Below, in pieces: positions 5,912 through 14,653 of a stretch of 14,705 nucleotides of DNA (position 1 is the stretch's first letter; every line of letters starts with the position of its first letter). Made by a program: the position numbers and the translations under genes. The notes under the pieces are model-generated. The model was not told where the DNA came from, did not search any database, and saw only the letters and a program-made list of their open reading frames with translations. The DNA is taken from positions 1 to 14,705 of the forward strand of contig JACQVU010000356.1 of the NCBI GenBank assembly GCA_016209585.1, read 5' to 3'. Source of the stretch: Planctomycetota bacterium. Lineage in GTDB: Bacteria > Planctomycetota > UBA8742 > JACQVU01.

Positions 5912-5914
5912 CAC
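5861..5914 (-). repeat. Right array of 9-bp units, inverted relative to the left array
   Basis: Six contiguous units on the plus strand: TCCCATAGG, TCCCATCGG, TCCCATTCG, TCCCAGAAG, TCCCATTCG and CCCCATCAC. On the minus strand these are ATGGGACNN units. The last unit includes the aguB stop codon (5911-5913). The array ends about 12 nt before the start codon of the fusion gene, so a stem formed with the left array in the mRNA would lie next to, and could influence, its ribosome-binding site. Confidence 0.85.
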
Positions 5915-6792
5915 CCACTCGCTTCCCCGAACCGCCGGGCGAGACCCGCGTAGGCGTCCACCCGCCGGTCCCGGAAAAAGGGCCAGTTCCGGCGCACCGT
6001 CTCCAGGTAGCCAAGATCGCAGTCCGCCACCAGCACGCGCTCCTCGCCCCCGGCCTCGGCGATCACCTCGCCCATCGGGCCGGCCACGAACGAGCGGCCC
6101 CAGAACTCCAGCCCGCCTCCCTTCGGCCCCTCATGGCCGACGCGGTTCACCGCCGCCACGTACAGGCCGTTGGCCACGGCGTGGCCCCGCTGCACCGTGC
6201 GCCAGGCGTCGTGCTGCCGCTCGCCCCACTCCTCTTTCTCCCTCGGATGCCAGCCGATGGCGGTGGGGTAGAAAATGATCTCCGCGCCGGCCAGCGCGGC
6301 GAGCCGCGCGGCCTCCGGGAACCACTGGTCCCAGCAAATCAACACCGCCACCACGCCGTGCGCCGTGCGGAACGCCCGGAAGCCGGTGTCGCCGGGCGAG
6401 AAATAGAACTTCTCGTGGTAGAGCGGATCGTCGGGGATGTGCGCCTTGCGATACGACCCCAGCAGCGCCCCGCCGGCGTCGATGACCACCGCCGTGTTGT
6501 GCGCCACGCCGGGCGCCCGCCGCTCGAACAGCGGCAGGATGATGGCGACCCCAATCTCCTTCGCCAGCCGACTGTACCGCTCGGTGGTGGGGCCGGGGAT
6601 CGGCTCCGCGAGATCGAAACGCTCCACCGCCTCTTCCTGACAGAAGTAGAGGCTGCGAAACAGTTCCTGGAGACAGACGGTCTTAGCGCCGAGCCGGGCG
6701 GCCTCGCGGATGCCGGCCTCGGCACGTTCGTCATTGCCCGCCGGATCGGCGGAACAACGCATCTGGACGAGGCCGACGCGGTGAACGGCCAT
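5911..6792 (-). CDS. aguB: N-carbamoylputrescine amidase
   Basis: The product has 293 aa, the normal length for the family. It hydrolyses N-carbamoylputrescine to putrescine, CO2 and ammonia in the cytoplasm, the last step of the agmatine route. It is a nitrilase-superfamily enzyme: the Glu-Lys-Cys triad is E43 (QELF), K116 (YRKAHIPDDP) and C153 (LICWDQWFPE). The substrate-typical segments YHEKFYFSPGDTGF and YPTAIGWHPREK are present and match AguB rather than other nitrilases. ATG 6792 gives the expected N-terminus (VGLVQMRCSADP); the Shine-Dalgarno is weak (GGGG 3 nt upstream). It begins 19 nt after the coiled-coil gene and is followed by the fused aguA, so the three are probably co-transcribed. 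Its stop lies in the outermost 9-bp repeat unit. Confidence 0.93.
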   Translation of the reverse strand: MAVHRVGLVQMRCSADPAGNDERAEAGIREAARLGAKTVCLQELFRSLYFCQEEAVERFDLAEPIPGPTTERYSRLAKEIGVAIILPLFERRAPGVAHNTAVVIDAGGALLGSYRKAHIPDDPLYHEKFYFSPGDTGFRAFRTAHGVVAVLICWDQWFPEAARLAALAGAEIIFYPTAIGWHPREKEEWGERQHDAWRTVQRGHAVANGLYVAAVNRVGHEGPKGGGLEFWGRSFVAGPMGEVIAEAGGEERVLVADCDLGYLETVRRNWPFFRDRRVDAYAGLARRFGEASG

Positions 6793-6811
6793 GCGCCCCG
6801 CCAGCGTCGGG

Positions 6812-7750
6812 TCAGAAGTCGCGGTCGCCCTTCTTCATGTCGCCGAGAGACTTGCGCTGCTTGTCCATCTCCTGCTGGAGGTTCTCTTGCAGGGATTGGG
6901 CCGTCTTCCCCATTTCGTCCATGGCCTTGCCCATGTCCTGCGGCGCGGGGATCTGGGGCGCGTTGGGGCCGAGCGCCTTTTCCACCTCGGTCTGCACGCT
7001 CTTCCGGGCGTTCTCCTGCTTCTCCGGCGTGATCGCCTCCTGGAACGACTTCACCACCTCGCCCGCCGCCCCCTCGAACTCCGCGCGGGCGGCGGCCTCT
7101 TCTTCCGGCGTCAGTTCGCCGTTCTGCGCCCGCCGCAGCAGGTCGGGGTTACGGGTGGGATCCAACCGCCCCACGGCCTTCTCTAAACGCTGGCCGAGGG
7201 CGGCTTTCTCCTCATCCTTGAACCCGAAAAACGACGTGATGCCGTCGAACACCTGCTTGCCGGCCTGCTCCGCCCCCTTGCGCGCCTCCTGGAGGCGTTG
7301 CTCTTCTTCCTTCGCGCGAATGGCCTTGATCTCCTCTTCGATGTCGATCTTGGCGCTTTTCTGGACGGCCGCGCTCTTGGCGTTCTGCACCTCGGCCCTC
7401 ACGCCGGCCTCCATCACCCCGAGCTTCTTCTCGACGTCGCCCTTGATCGCCGCCATCTCCTCATCGGAGAAGGTCCGCGAGGCGGCCTGCCGCAACTCCT
7501 CCAGCCCGGCGTACCGGGAGAGATCGTCGCGCAGTTGCTCCTCCGCGACGCGCGCCGGCCGCGCCAGGTCGTCGTCGCCTCCGCGGGCAAGCGCCGCCCG
7601 CGTGGTCGTCTCCTTCTGCGCCTTGGCGACGGCGTCCACCCGGTCGCCGTCGTCCACCCGCGGTTTGCCCTGCGCCAGGAACGCCGCCCCCGCCGCGCCC
7701 GACGCGAACGCCGTCGCCAGCATCGCCACGCCGAGAACCACCTTGCGCAT
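6812..7750 (-). CDS. Secreted or periplasmic coiled-coil protein of unknown function
   Basis: The product has 312 aa. ATG 7750 is preferred over GTG 7768 because AAGGAG lies 6 nt before it and it starts a signal peptide (MRKVVLGVAMLATAFASGAAGA). The rest is highly charged and helical, rich in Glu, Lys, Gln and Ala: long heptad-like stretches around residues 60-170 (for example IDIEEEIKAIRAKEEEQRLQEARK), a short SFFGF segment, and an amphipathic Gln/Met-rich C-terminus (AQSLQENLQQEMDKQRKSL). I recognise no catalytic motif and no named family. It is the first gene of the aguB-aguA operon, but there is no visible link to polyamine metabolism; a periplasmic structural role is possible. The frame is supported by codon pattern, RBS and signal peptide. 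Confidence 0.72.
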   Translation of the reverse strand: MRKVVLGVAMLATAFASGAAGAAFLAQGKPRVDDGDRVDAVAKAQKETTTRAALARGGDDDLARPARVAEEQLRDDLSRYAGLEELRQAASRTFSDEEMAAIKGDVEKKLGVMEAGVRAEVQNAKSAAVQKSAKIDIEEEIKAIRAKEEEQRLQEARKGAEQAGKQVFDGITSFFGFKDEEKAALGQRLEKAVGRLDPTRNPDLLRRAQNGELTPEEEAAARAEFEGAAGEVVKSFQEAITPEKQENARKSVQTEVEKALGPNAPQIPAPQDMGKAMDEMGKTAQSLQENLQQEMDKQRKSLGDMKKGDRDF

Positions 7751-7823
7751 CTGCCGCTCCTTCCTCACTGCTCGGCCAGCCGCCGGGGCAAAGCGCCGCG
7801 GGGGGAACCGAACCGACTCCGTT

Positions 7824-7829
7824 AGTATA
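7824..7829 (-). promoter_or_regulatory. Candidate -10 box of the coiled-coil-aguB-aguA operon
   Basis: On the minus strand the sequence reads GAATATACTAAC, and TATACT matches the -10 consensus at 5 of 6 positions in an otherwise GC-rich region. It lies about 75 nt before the start at 7750. No convincing -35 box is seen 16-18 bp upstream. A MITE-like element begins about 40 bp further upstream. Confidence 0.35.
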
Positions 7830-7865
7830 TTCGCCCACCGCGCCGATCCGTTTGATCTTTCCGCC

Positions 7866-8036
7866 TGAGAACCTATTTCAGTAGGTGCTTCGTCGGCGGC
7901 GGACGAGCGAGAGGGCCAGGAACGAGGAGCGGCGAAACGGCAGTATTTCGGAGATCAATACGACGTTTCGCCGCGACGATGTTCATGGCCATCGCAGCCG
8001 TCCGCCGACCGAATGACTTACTGAAATAGGTTCTGA
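7866..8036. mobile_element. MITE-like foldback element with terminal inverted repeats and TGA duplication
   Basis: The ends are inverted repeats: AGAACCTATTTCAGTAGGT (7868-7886) against 8016-8034, 18 of 19 identical. The similarity continues inwards so that almost the whole element folds on itself, with a core stem of GCGGCGAAACG (7929-7939) and CGTTTCGCCGC (7964-7974), an inner GTATT/AATAC pair and a 9-nt loop. If the element is GAACC...GGTTC (7869-8033, 165 bp), it is flanked by TGA on both sides, a 3-bp target duplication of the TNA type known for the IS1031 group of IS5 elements. No transposase is encoded, so mobilisation in trans by a related IS is inferred. It sits 3 bp beyond the lipoprotein stop codon and upstream of the next operon's promoter. 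Confidence 0.8.
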
Positions 8037-8039
8037 TCG

Positions 8040-9497
8040 CTACCACTTCCACAGGATCAACCCGCTTTCCACCTCCACCAGTCGCAGCGACAGCGCCGGC
8101 CCCCTTGGCGGGGGTGGGCGCCCGGCGGTGTCGCTGTCCCCGCCGGAGACGGCCGCGTCGACGCCGCCCGATCCCGGCTCCAGCGCGCCCGTCAGCCACG
8201 CCGTGACCGGCAGTATCCCCGGCGCGGCCGGCGAGGGACGGTACTGGTCGTCGCTGGTTCGGGCCAACTCCGCCCGGACGGCGCCCGCGTGCCCCTGCGC
8301 CACCCAGCGCGGCCCAAGCGGCGCGAGATCGAAAAGCGCCGCCGCCAGCCGCCGGGCGAAGATCCCTCCCGCGTCCCCTTCGATGGGACCGATGGCGAAC
8401 GCCCCGCCGGCGGCGCGCGCCCGGCGCTCCGCCGCCTCCCGGCCCAGGTCCGCGCGGCTGAAGTCGGCCGCGACCGAGTGGGAAAGCGCCGTGAACGGGT
8501 CAGCCGCGAACTCGCCGCTGGGGAGGAACCAGGCGGCGCGGACCTCGCCGCTGGTCGCGTCGACCGCCTCGATTGACAACCCGTCAAAGGTCGCGGTCGG
8601 GAACAGCAGCGTCTGGGCGGGCCGCATGCGGCCGGGGGCCGGGCCGGCGTCGCCGGCGGTGAAGGGGTCGCGGCGCGCCAGTTCCATCAGCCGCGCGCGC
8701 TCATCGGCGCCGGCCCCGGCGCGTTCCACCACCTCCAGCGCGCCCAGCCGCACCAGGGCGCGCTCCAAGGCGCCGCTGGCCGCGGAGGCGCCGGCGGGGT
8801 CGTCAAGCAGATCGTCACACGGCATCACCGCCACCCGCTGGCCGGGAGGCAGGTCACGGCAGACCAGCCGCGCCGCCTCCCGTGCCAACCGCGCATGGAG
8901 TCCGGGCGGCACGGTCACGGCCAGGGCCGCGGCCAGACTCGCCCGGCGGCGACCGGGCGGCGCGGCGGCGTGGGCGCGGTGGATGAGCCACGCGGCCGGG
9001 AAACCGCCCCGTCGGCGGGCGGCGGCGAGGCGGCCGACGGCGCCGGCGTCGGGGAGATCGAGCATCCGGGCGAGGGCGTCGACGGCCGCGGCGTGGCCGC
9101 GGGCCGCCAGCGCCTCGAGAACCTCTCCGGCGCCGCGGCGCCGGACCTCGTGGCCCGGAGCGTCGTCGCGCTCGATCACGTCGCCCAGCAACTCCACCAC
9201 GCCGGCTTCCGGCACGGGCGCCAGCGCCACCAGGCCGCGGATCATGTCGTCATACTCGTCTGACGGCGCGAGATCGCCGCCGCCCAGCGGGCCGAACGGG
9301 CGGCGCTCCACCACCAGGCGCGCCACCAGCGCGCAGGCGCGTTCGCGCGGCTCCTCCGGCAGCGGGTCCGGCCCGGCCGCGCAACCCCACGCCGCGACCA
9401 AGGCTCCCGCGGCCAGCGCGACCACCACGCCCGCGGCCAAGGCGGACCGCGCGGCGGACCGGCTCGCGCCAAGACGAAGCGTACAAGAGAACGGCAT
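8040..9497 (-). CDS. Lipoprotein with two CsgG/LpoB-like domains
   Basis: The product has 485 aa. ATG 9497 is chosen because it starts a lipoprotein-type signal (Arg-rich n-region, long Ala/Val core, then AAWGC with Cys39); an upstream in-frame ATG (9566) adds an RRRRRPQ tail without a better RBS. The Shine-Dalgarno is weak either way, and Trp at -2 of the lipobox is unusual. Residues 50-210 are Ala/Arg-rich and helical, possibly HEAT-like. Residues 221-324 (RVAVMPCDDL...ALERALVRLGALEVVERA...QTLLFPTATFDG...AVDATSGEVRAAW) and 366-485 (FAIGPIEGD...FARRLAAALFDL...TAWLTGAL...SLRLVEVESGLILWKW) each follow the order of strands and helices of the CsgG/LpoB family. Such proteins act at the outer membrane as secretion pores or activators of peptidoglycan synthases. 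The family call is by eye; the tandem arrangement is inferred. Confidence 0.55.
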   Translation of the reverse strand: MPFSCTLRLGASRSAARSALAAGVVVALAAGALVAAWGCAAGPDPLPEEPRERACALVARLVVERRPFGPLGGGDLAPSDEYDDMIRGLVALAPVPEAGVVELLGDVIERDDAPGHEVRRRGAGEVLEALAARGHAAAVDALARMLDLPDAGAVGRLAAARRRGGFPAAWLIHRAHAAAPPGRRRASLAAALAVTVPPGLHARLAREAARLVCRDLPPGQRVAVMPCDDLLDDPAGASAASGALERALVRLGALEVVERAGAGADERARLMELARRDPFTAGDAGPAPGRMRPAQTLLFPTATFDGLSIEAVDATSGEVRAAWFLPSGEFAADPFTALSHSVAADFSRADLGREAAERRARAAGGAFAIGPIEGDAGGIFARRLAAALFDLAPLGPRWVAQGHAGAVRAELARTSDDQYRPSPAAPGILPVTAWLTGALEPGSGGVDAAVSGGDSDTAGRPPPPRGPALSLRLVEVESGLILWKW

Positions 9498-9588
9498 AGA
9501 ATCTTCGCCGGCCCCCGCGGCCCCCCTCGGTTGCGGGCGACGACGACGCCTATGGTAACCGTTCACCGATCTTCGATCTTCCTGTCGC

Positions 9589-9616
9589 TTGCGGCGCGGG
9601 CCGGTCTCTCTATAAT
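9589..9616 (+). promoter_or_regulatory. Promoter of the small membrane protein - beta-barrel - speA operon
   Basis: TTGCGG (9589-9594), 16 bp, then a perfect TATAAT (9611-9616). The predicted transcript start is near 9623, about 30 nt before GTG 9653. This is the strongest sigma70-like match in the window. It lies in the divergent gap between the lipoprotein gene and this operon. Confidence 0.7.
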
Positions 9617-9652
9617 GACGCGCCGTCGGTGGATCAGAGGGGGGAGGCCCGC

Positions 9653-9967
9653 GTGGAGGAACGGTCCCAGGCCGCGCTTCGGCGCCGCGCCGCGCGACAC
9701 TCGCGGTTCGGCATCATCAGCGTTCTGTTCGGCAACCTGGCGATGCTGCTGCTGGTGACCCACCTCTGGACCGGAAGCCGGCTGCTGGACGCCTGGTTCG
9801 TGGTGACGCTCCTCGGGTTCTGCTGCGGCTTCTTCTCGCTGCTGGTCGAGAACCGGGAGCGGCCGGAAGTGGACCAGACCACCAACTTTGCCGGCATGGT
9901 GTTGAACATCGTCCCGCTGGTGGTCTACGTGGCGCTCCGCTTCGCGGGGGAGCGATTGGTGGCCTGA
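9653..9967 (+). CDS. Small three-TM membrane protein, unknown function
   Basis: The product has 104 aa. GTG 9653 is preferred over GTG 9629 because GGGGGAGG ends 5 nt upstream of it. An Arg-rich cytoplasmic N-terminus (residues 1-18) is followed by three hydrophobic segments at about 20-38, 46-65 and 79-97, with a charged loop VENRERPEVDQ between the second and third. I recognise no family. It follows the TATAAT promoter and precedes the beta-barrel gene by 26 nt, so it is the first gene of that transcript. Confidence 0.7.
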   Translation: MEERSQAALRRRAARHSRFGIISVLFGNLAMLLLVTHLWTGSRLLDAWFVVTLLGFCCGFFSLLVENRERPEVDQTTNFAGMVLNIVPLVVYVALRFAGERLVA

Positions 9968-9993
9968 CCGGCCGCGCCCGCGGCCAACGTTCC

Positions 9994-11517
9994 ATGACTC
10001 ACGCCCCTCACTGCCTGGCCCGCGCCGCGCGTCGCGCGCTCGCCGCCGGCGTCGCGGCGGGAGGGCTGCTCCTGGCCCTCTTTGCCCCCGCGGCTGGCGC
10101 GGAGGAGGCGCCCGCGCCCGCGCCCGCGGCTTCCCCGGCGCCCGCCACGGACGTTTCCCCCGGCGCGCAGGACGCGCGGCGGGCGATGGCGGCCGTGGGC
10201 GATCTTCGGCCGAAGGAGAAGACCTTCAACCTGGACTTCGGGGCGGGGGTGAAGGTGGTGGACGGCGCGGACAGCGACCGGGAGACCTTTTTCACCTTCC
10301 ACCTGCGGCCGGACCTGAACATTCCGCTGTTCGGCACCAGCCTGGGCGCGGGGTTGAACCTGGAGATCGACGTGGACCATGATCTCCACGTTCGCGACGG
10401 GATGTATGACGAGCGGTCGGACTGGTTGACGATCCTCCGGTTCGTGCGCGTGGGGCACAAGGGAGAGACCTTCTACGGGCGGCTGGGCGCGCTCGATTCG
10501 GTGGACATCGGCTACCGGACGATCGTGAACCACTACCGGTCCGACGTGGATTTCACGCAGCGCAAGGTGGGGGCCGAGTTGGCGCTGGACCTGGGGCCGT
10601 TCGGGTTCGAGTCGTTCACCAGCAGCCTGTCGTACATGGAGATCATCGGGGGGCGCGCCTTCGCGCGGCCCATCCGGGCGGCGGCCGGCGCGGGGGCGCT
10701 GCCCATCGTGGAGAACCTGGAGTTCGGCGGCACTTACGTGACCGATCAGCAGGCCCCGGGGCGGCTGCTGTTCGACTCGCCGGGGAAGCCGGCGTTCGAC
10801 GCCGACGGCCACATGGAGGCGACTTGGCGGCCGGTCTACGCGTGGGGCCTGGACGCGGGGTTGCCGCTGTTGCCGAAGTCGTGGGTGTTGCAGGTGACGC
10901 CGTACGCCGACCGCTCGCACCTGGTCGGCCACGGCGACGGGCGGAGTTACGGCGTGATCGGCGACCTGAAGGACCCGTTCGGCGTGGATTTCAACGTGCG
11001 CTCGAAACTGGAGCGGCGCGAGAGCGGCGACGAGTACATCCCCGGCTACTTCGACGCCACCTACGACGTGGACCGCTTCACCTGGCCCGACCTGGCGTCG
11101 CTGACCACCAAGCGGCGGGCGCTGGACGGTGTGACGCGGGCGCGGGGGATTTTCGGCGAACTGGGGGTCTCGTTTCTTGACATTCTGTCGGTGGACGGCT
11201 CCTACCTGGACATGTTCGGCGACGCCGACGCGGGGCTGTTCACGGCGCGGGCGCGCGTGACGCCGCTGGATCAGTTCCAGTTCTCGGCCGAGTACGCGCG
11301 GCGCGGCATCGGCGACCTCACCGACGTGCTGCGGGTGGTCTCCGACCAGTCCTACGTGCGGGCGCGGGCCGGCTACTCGCCCTGGACGCTGCCGGGCGTG
11401 GTCGGCGTGTGGCTCACCGTGGACTTCGAGCGCGCCTGGCGGCTGGACAAGTCCACCGGCCGGTTCGAGGCCATCGACGTGATCACGCCCGGCGTGGGGC
11501 TTAACTATTCATTCTGA
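9994..11517 (+). CDS. Outer-membrane beta-barrel protein
   Basis: The product has 507 aa. A signal peptide (about residues 1-36, ending APAAGA) is followed by an Ala/Pro spacer. From about residue 75 onwards there are many amphipathic strands with alternating hydrophobic residues and aromatic girdles (NLDFGAGVKV, FFTFHLRPDLNI, AGLNLEIDVD, LTILRFVRVGHKG, FYGRLGALDS). The chain ends in Phe (GVGLNYSF), the usual C-terminal barrel signal for outer-membrane insertion. Asp-rich stretches such as DVDHDLHVRDG could face the outside. No specific porin family is recognised. ATG 9994 has no clear Shine-Dalgarno, but nothing better is near. It is followed 8-17 nt later by speA, so the two are probably co-transcribed; a role in polyamine or arginine passage would be speculation. 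Confidence 0.75.
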   Translation: MTHAPHCLARAARRALAAGVAAGGLLLALFAPAAGAEEAPAPAPAASPAPATDVSPGAQDARRAMAAVGDLRPKEKTFNLDFGAGVKVVDGADSDRETFFTFHLRPDLNIPLFGTSLGAGLNLEIDVDHDLHVRDGMYDERSDWLTILRFVRVGHKGETFYGRLGALDSVDIGYRTIVNHYRSDVDFTQRKVGAELALDLGPFGFESFTSSLSYMEIIGGRAFARPIRAAAGAGALPIVENLEFGGTYVTDQQAPGRLLFDSPGKPAFDADGHMEATWRPVYAWGLDAGLPLLPKSWVLQVTPYADRSHLVGHGDGRSYGVIGDLKDPFGVDFNVRSKLERRESGDEYIPGYFDATYDVDRFTWPDLASLTTKRRALDGVTRARGIFGELGVSFLDILSVDGSYLDMFGDADAGLFTARARVTPLDQFQFSAEYARRGIGDLTDVLRVVSDQSYVRARAGYSPWTLPGVVGVWLTVDFERAWRLDKSTGRFEAIDVITPGVGLNYSF

Positions 11518-11534
11518 CACGGAGCATGGCGTCA

Positions 11535-13478
<1,944 letters not shown>

Positions 13479-13496
13479 CGGCGGCCGTTCGCTCGC

Positions 13497-14471
13497 ATGC
13501 GTCTCCTGCGCTCCGTCACCGATGACGCCGCCAGCCGGCCGGGGCCGTGCGCCTTCACGCTGGGCGTCTTCGACGGCATGCACCTCGGCCACCAGATGGT
13601 CGTGCGCGCCGTGGTGGCCGCCGCCCGCGCCCGGGACATCGCCGCCACGGTGATGACCTTCGACCCCCACCCACGGGAGGTTCTCACCGGCTCACCCCCG
13701 CCCATCCTGCTGCCCCTTTCGACCCGCGTCGAGGAGATCGCGGCGCTGGGCGTTGACAACCTGATCGTGCTCCCCTTCACCCGCGCCCTCGCCGAGACCG
13801 AGGCCGCCGACTTCCTGCGCGACGTGCTGCTCGAAAAGGTGGGCGTCCGCGTCTTCGTGCTTGGGCAGGACACCTGTTTCGGCAAGGACCAGCGCGGCGA
13901 CGCCCGTTTTCTTCGTGAATGTGCCACGGCCGGCGGGTTTGAGGTGATCGCCACCGAACCGGTGCGGGTGGCCGGCGAGTTGGCCGCCAGCAGCAACGTC
14001 CGCGCCGCCATCGCCGCCGCCGACCTGGACCGCGCGGCGCGGCTCCTCGGCCGGCCCTACGCCCTGGTCGGCCCGGTCGGCCCCGGTCGGCGTCGCGGCG
14101 CCCTGCTGGGCTTTCCCACCGCCAATCTGGAGGTCGGCGCGCAGGTGCTTCCCCCAGCCGGCGTTTACGCGGGGGAGGCCCTGCTCGCCCCCGCCACGCC
14201 GGGCGGCGCGTCGCCGACGCCGTGGCGGGCGGTGGCCAACGTGGGCGTCGCCCCCACCTTCGCCGGCGCCGCCGGCGCGAGCGGCCCGTTGACGGTGGAG
14301 GCTCACCTGCTCGACTTCTCCGGCGACCTCTACGGCCGCACGCTCACGCTGCGCCTCTGGCGCCGGCTGCGGCCGGAGATGAAGTTCCCCAGCGCCGAGG
14401 CGCTGTGCGCGCAGATCGCCCGCGACGCGCTGGCCGCGCGCGAGACGCGGCCACCCACCCGCCGCTCGTAG
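13497..14471 (+). CDS. ribF: Bifunctional riboflavin kinase / FAD synthetase
   Basis: The product has 324 aa, the usual length. It phosphorylates riboflavin to FMN and adenylylates FMN to FAD in the cytoplasm. The N-terminal nucleotidyltransferase domain has GVFDGMHLGHQ (23-33), TFDPHPREVL (54-63), LGQDTCFGKDQRGD (122-135) and SSNVR (165-169, usually SSSxIR). The C-terminal kinase domain has GFPTANL (205-211), VANVGVAPTF (246-255) and VEAHLLDF (267-274). ATG 13497 gives the family N-terminus; no clear Shine-Dalgarno is visible, so it may rely on coupling to speA 18 nt upstream. The stop codon TAG (14469-14471) lies in the first unit of a palindromic repeat, and the last residues (RPPTRRS) are outside the conserved fold. 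Confidence 0.95.
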   Translation: MRLLRSVTDDAASRPGPCAFTLGVFDGMHLGHQMVVRAVVAAARARDIAATVMTFDPHPREVLTGSPPPILLPLSTRVEEIAALGVDNLIVLPFTRALAETEAADFLRDVLLEKVGVRVFVLGQDTCFGKDQRGDARFLRECATAGGFEVIATEPVRVAGELAASSNVRAAIAAADLDRAARLLGRPYALVGPVGPGRRRGALLGFPTANLEVGAQVLPPAGVYAGEALLAPATPGGASPTPWRAVANVGVAPTFAGAAGASGPLTVEAHLLDFSGDLYGRTLTLRLWRRLRPEMKFPSAEALCAQIARDALAARETRPPTRRS

Positions 14472-14559
14472 TCCCGCCGTCAGGCGGTCCGGCGAGCGGC
14501 GCCCGTTCGTAGTCCCGCCGTCAGGCGGTCCGGCGAGCGGCGCCCGTTCGTAGTTCCGC
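14464..14559 (+). repeat. Two tandem 41-bp palindromic repeat units plus a partial third, providing the ribF stop
   Basis: The unit beginning TCGTAGTCCCGCC runs 14466-14506 and is repeated without change at 14507-14547; a 12-bp partial third copy with one mismatch follows (14548-14559). Each unit carries CCGCC-GTCA-GGCGG, a 5-bp stem with a 4-nt loop. The TAG of the first unit is the ribF stop. The same core is found in the opposite orientation at the aguA stop (4017-4042). A REP-like mobile palindrome is the likeliest class. The rest of the gap to 14653 shows only the candidate promoter element. Confidence 0.85.
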
Positions 14560-14641
14560 GGTGGTGACGGCTGACGACGGGTTCGACCACGCGGATTCAA
14601 GTTTGCCCTTCCCCGACAGCATTCTGGTGACGACCGTGGTG

Positions 14642-14647
14642 TATACT
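14642..14647 (+). promoter_or_regulatory. Candidate -10 box for a leaderless transcript
   Basis: TATACT matches the -10 consensus at 5 of 6 positions. The A of ATG 14654 lies exactly 7 nt after its last base, where transcription would be expected to begin, so the mRNA could start at the start codon. No good -35 box is seen at the usual distance. Confidence 0.35.
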
Positions 14648-14653
14648 GGTGAA

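Larger units (their letters stand above)
5156..5914 (-). mobile_element. Putative S23 cassette bounded by inverted 9-bp repeat arrays
   Basis: A four-helix-bundle coding region is enclosed by arrays of the same 9-bp unit in opposite orientation. Aligning 5173-5204 with the complement of 5861-5892 gives an imperfect 32-bp inverted repeat, 29 of 32 identical, including a perfect 15-bp core (TGGGACGAATGGGAC). The outer edge of the right array overlaps the aguB stop codon, and the left array runs into the N-terminus of aguA. Composition is less GC-rich than the surroundings. No transposase is present and no target duplication is evident, so mobility is inferred from structure alone. S23 proteins are known from stem-bounded intervening sequences of 23S rRNA, which is the closest established parallel. 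Confidence 0.55.

Noticed and set aside
5850..6014. N-terminal extension of the fused protein from ATG 6014
   Set aside because: These 55 codons are an alternative frame of the aguB 3' end plus repeat array (GTN/GTD/GTY units); the S23 family begins near ATG 5849, which has its own purine-rich ribosome-binding site.
7873..8199. 108-codon minus-strand frame across the foldback element
   Set aside because: It combines shadow sequence of the lipoprotein end with the MITE; no start signal and no domain, and not a transposase.
8128..9558. 476-codon open frame on the plus strand
   Set aside because: It is an Ser/Ala/Arg/Pro-rich shadow of the lipoprotein gene; the minus strand has a signal sequence and a fold-like pattern.
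14466..14547. The ribF-distal hairpins as intrinsic terminators
   Set aside because: The stems are only 5 bp and none is followed by a T-tract; they fit a REP-like repeat better, although an mRNA-stabilising role is not excluded.
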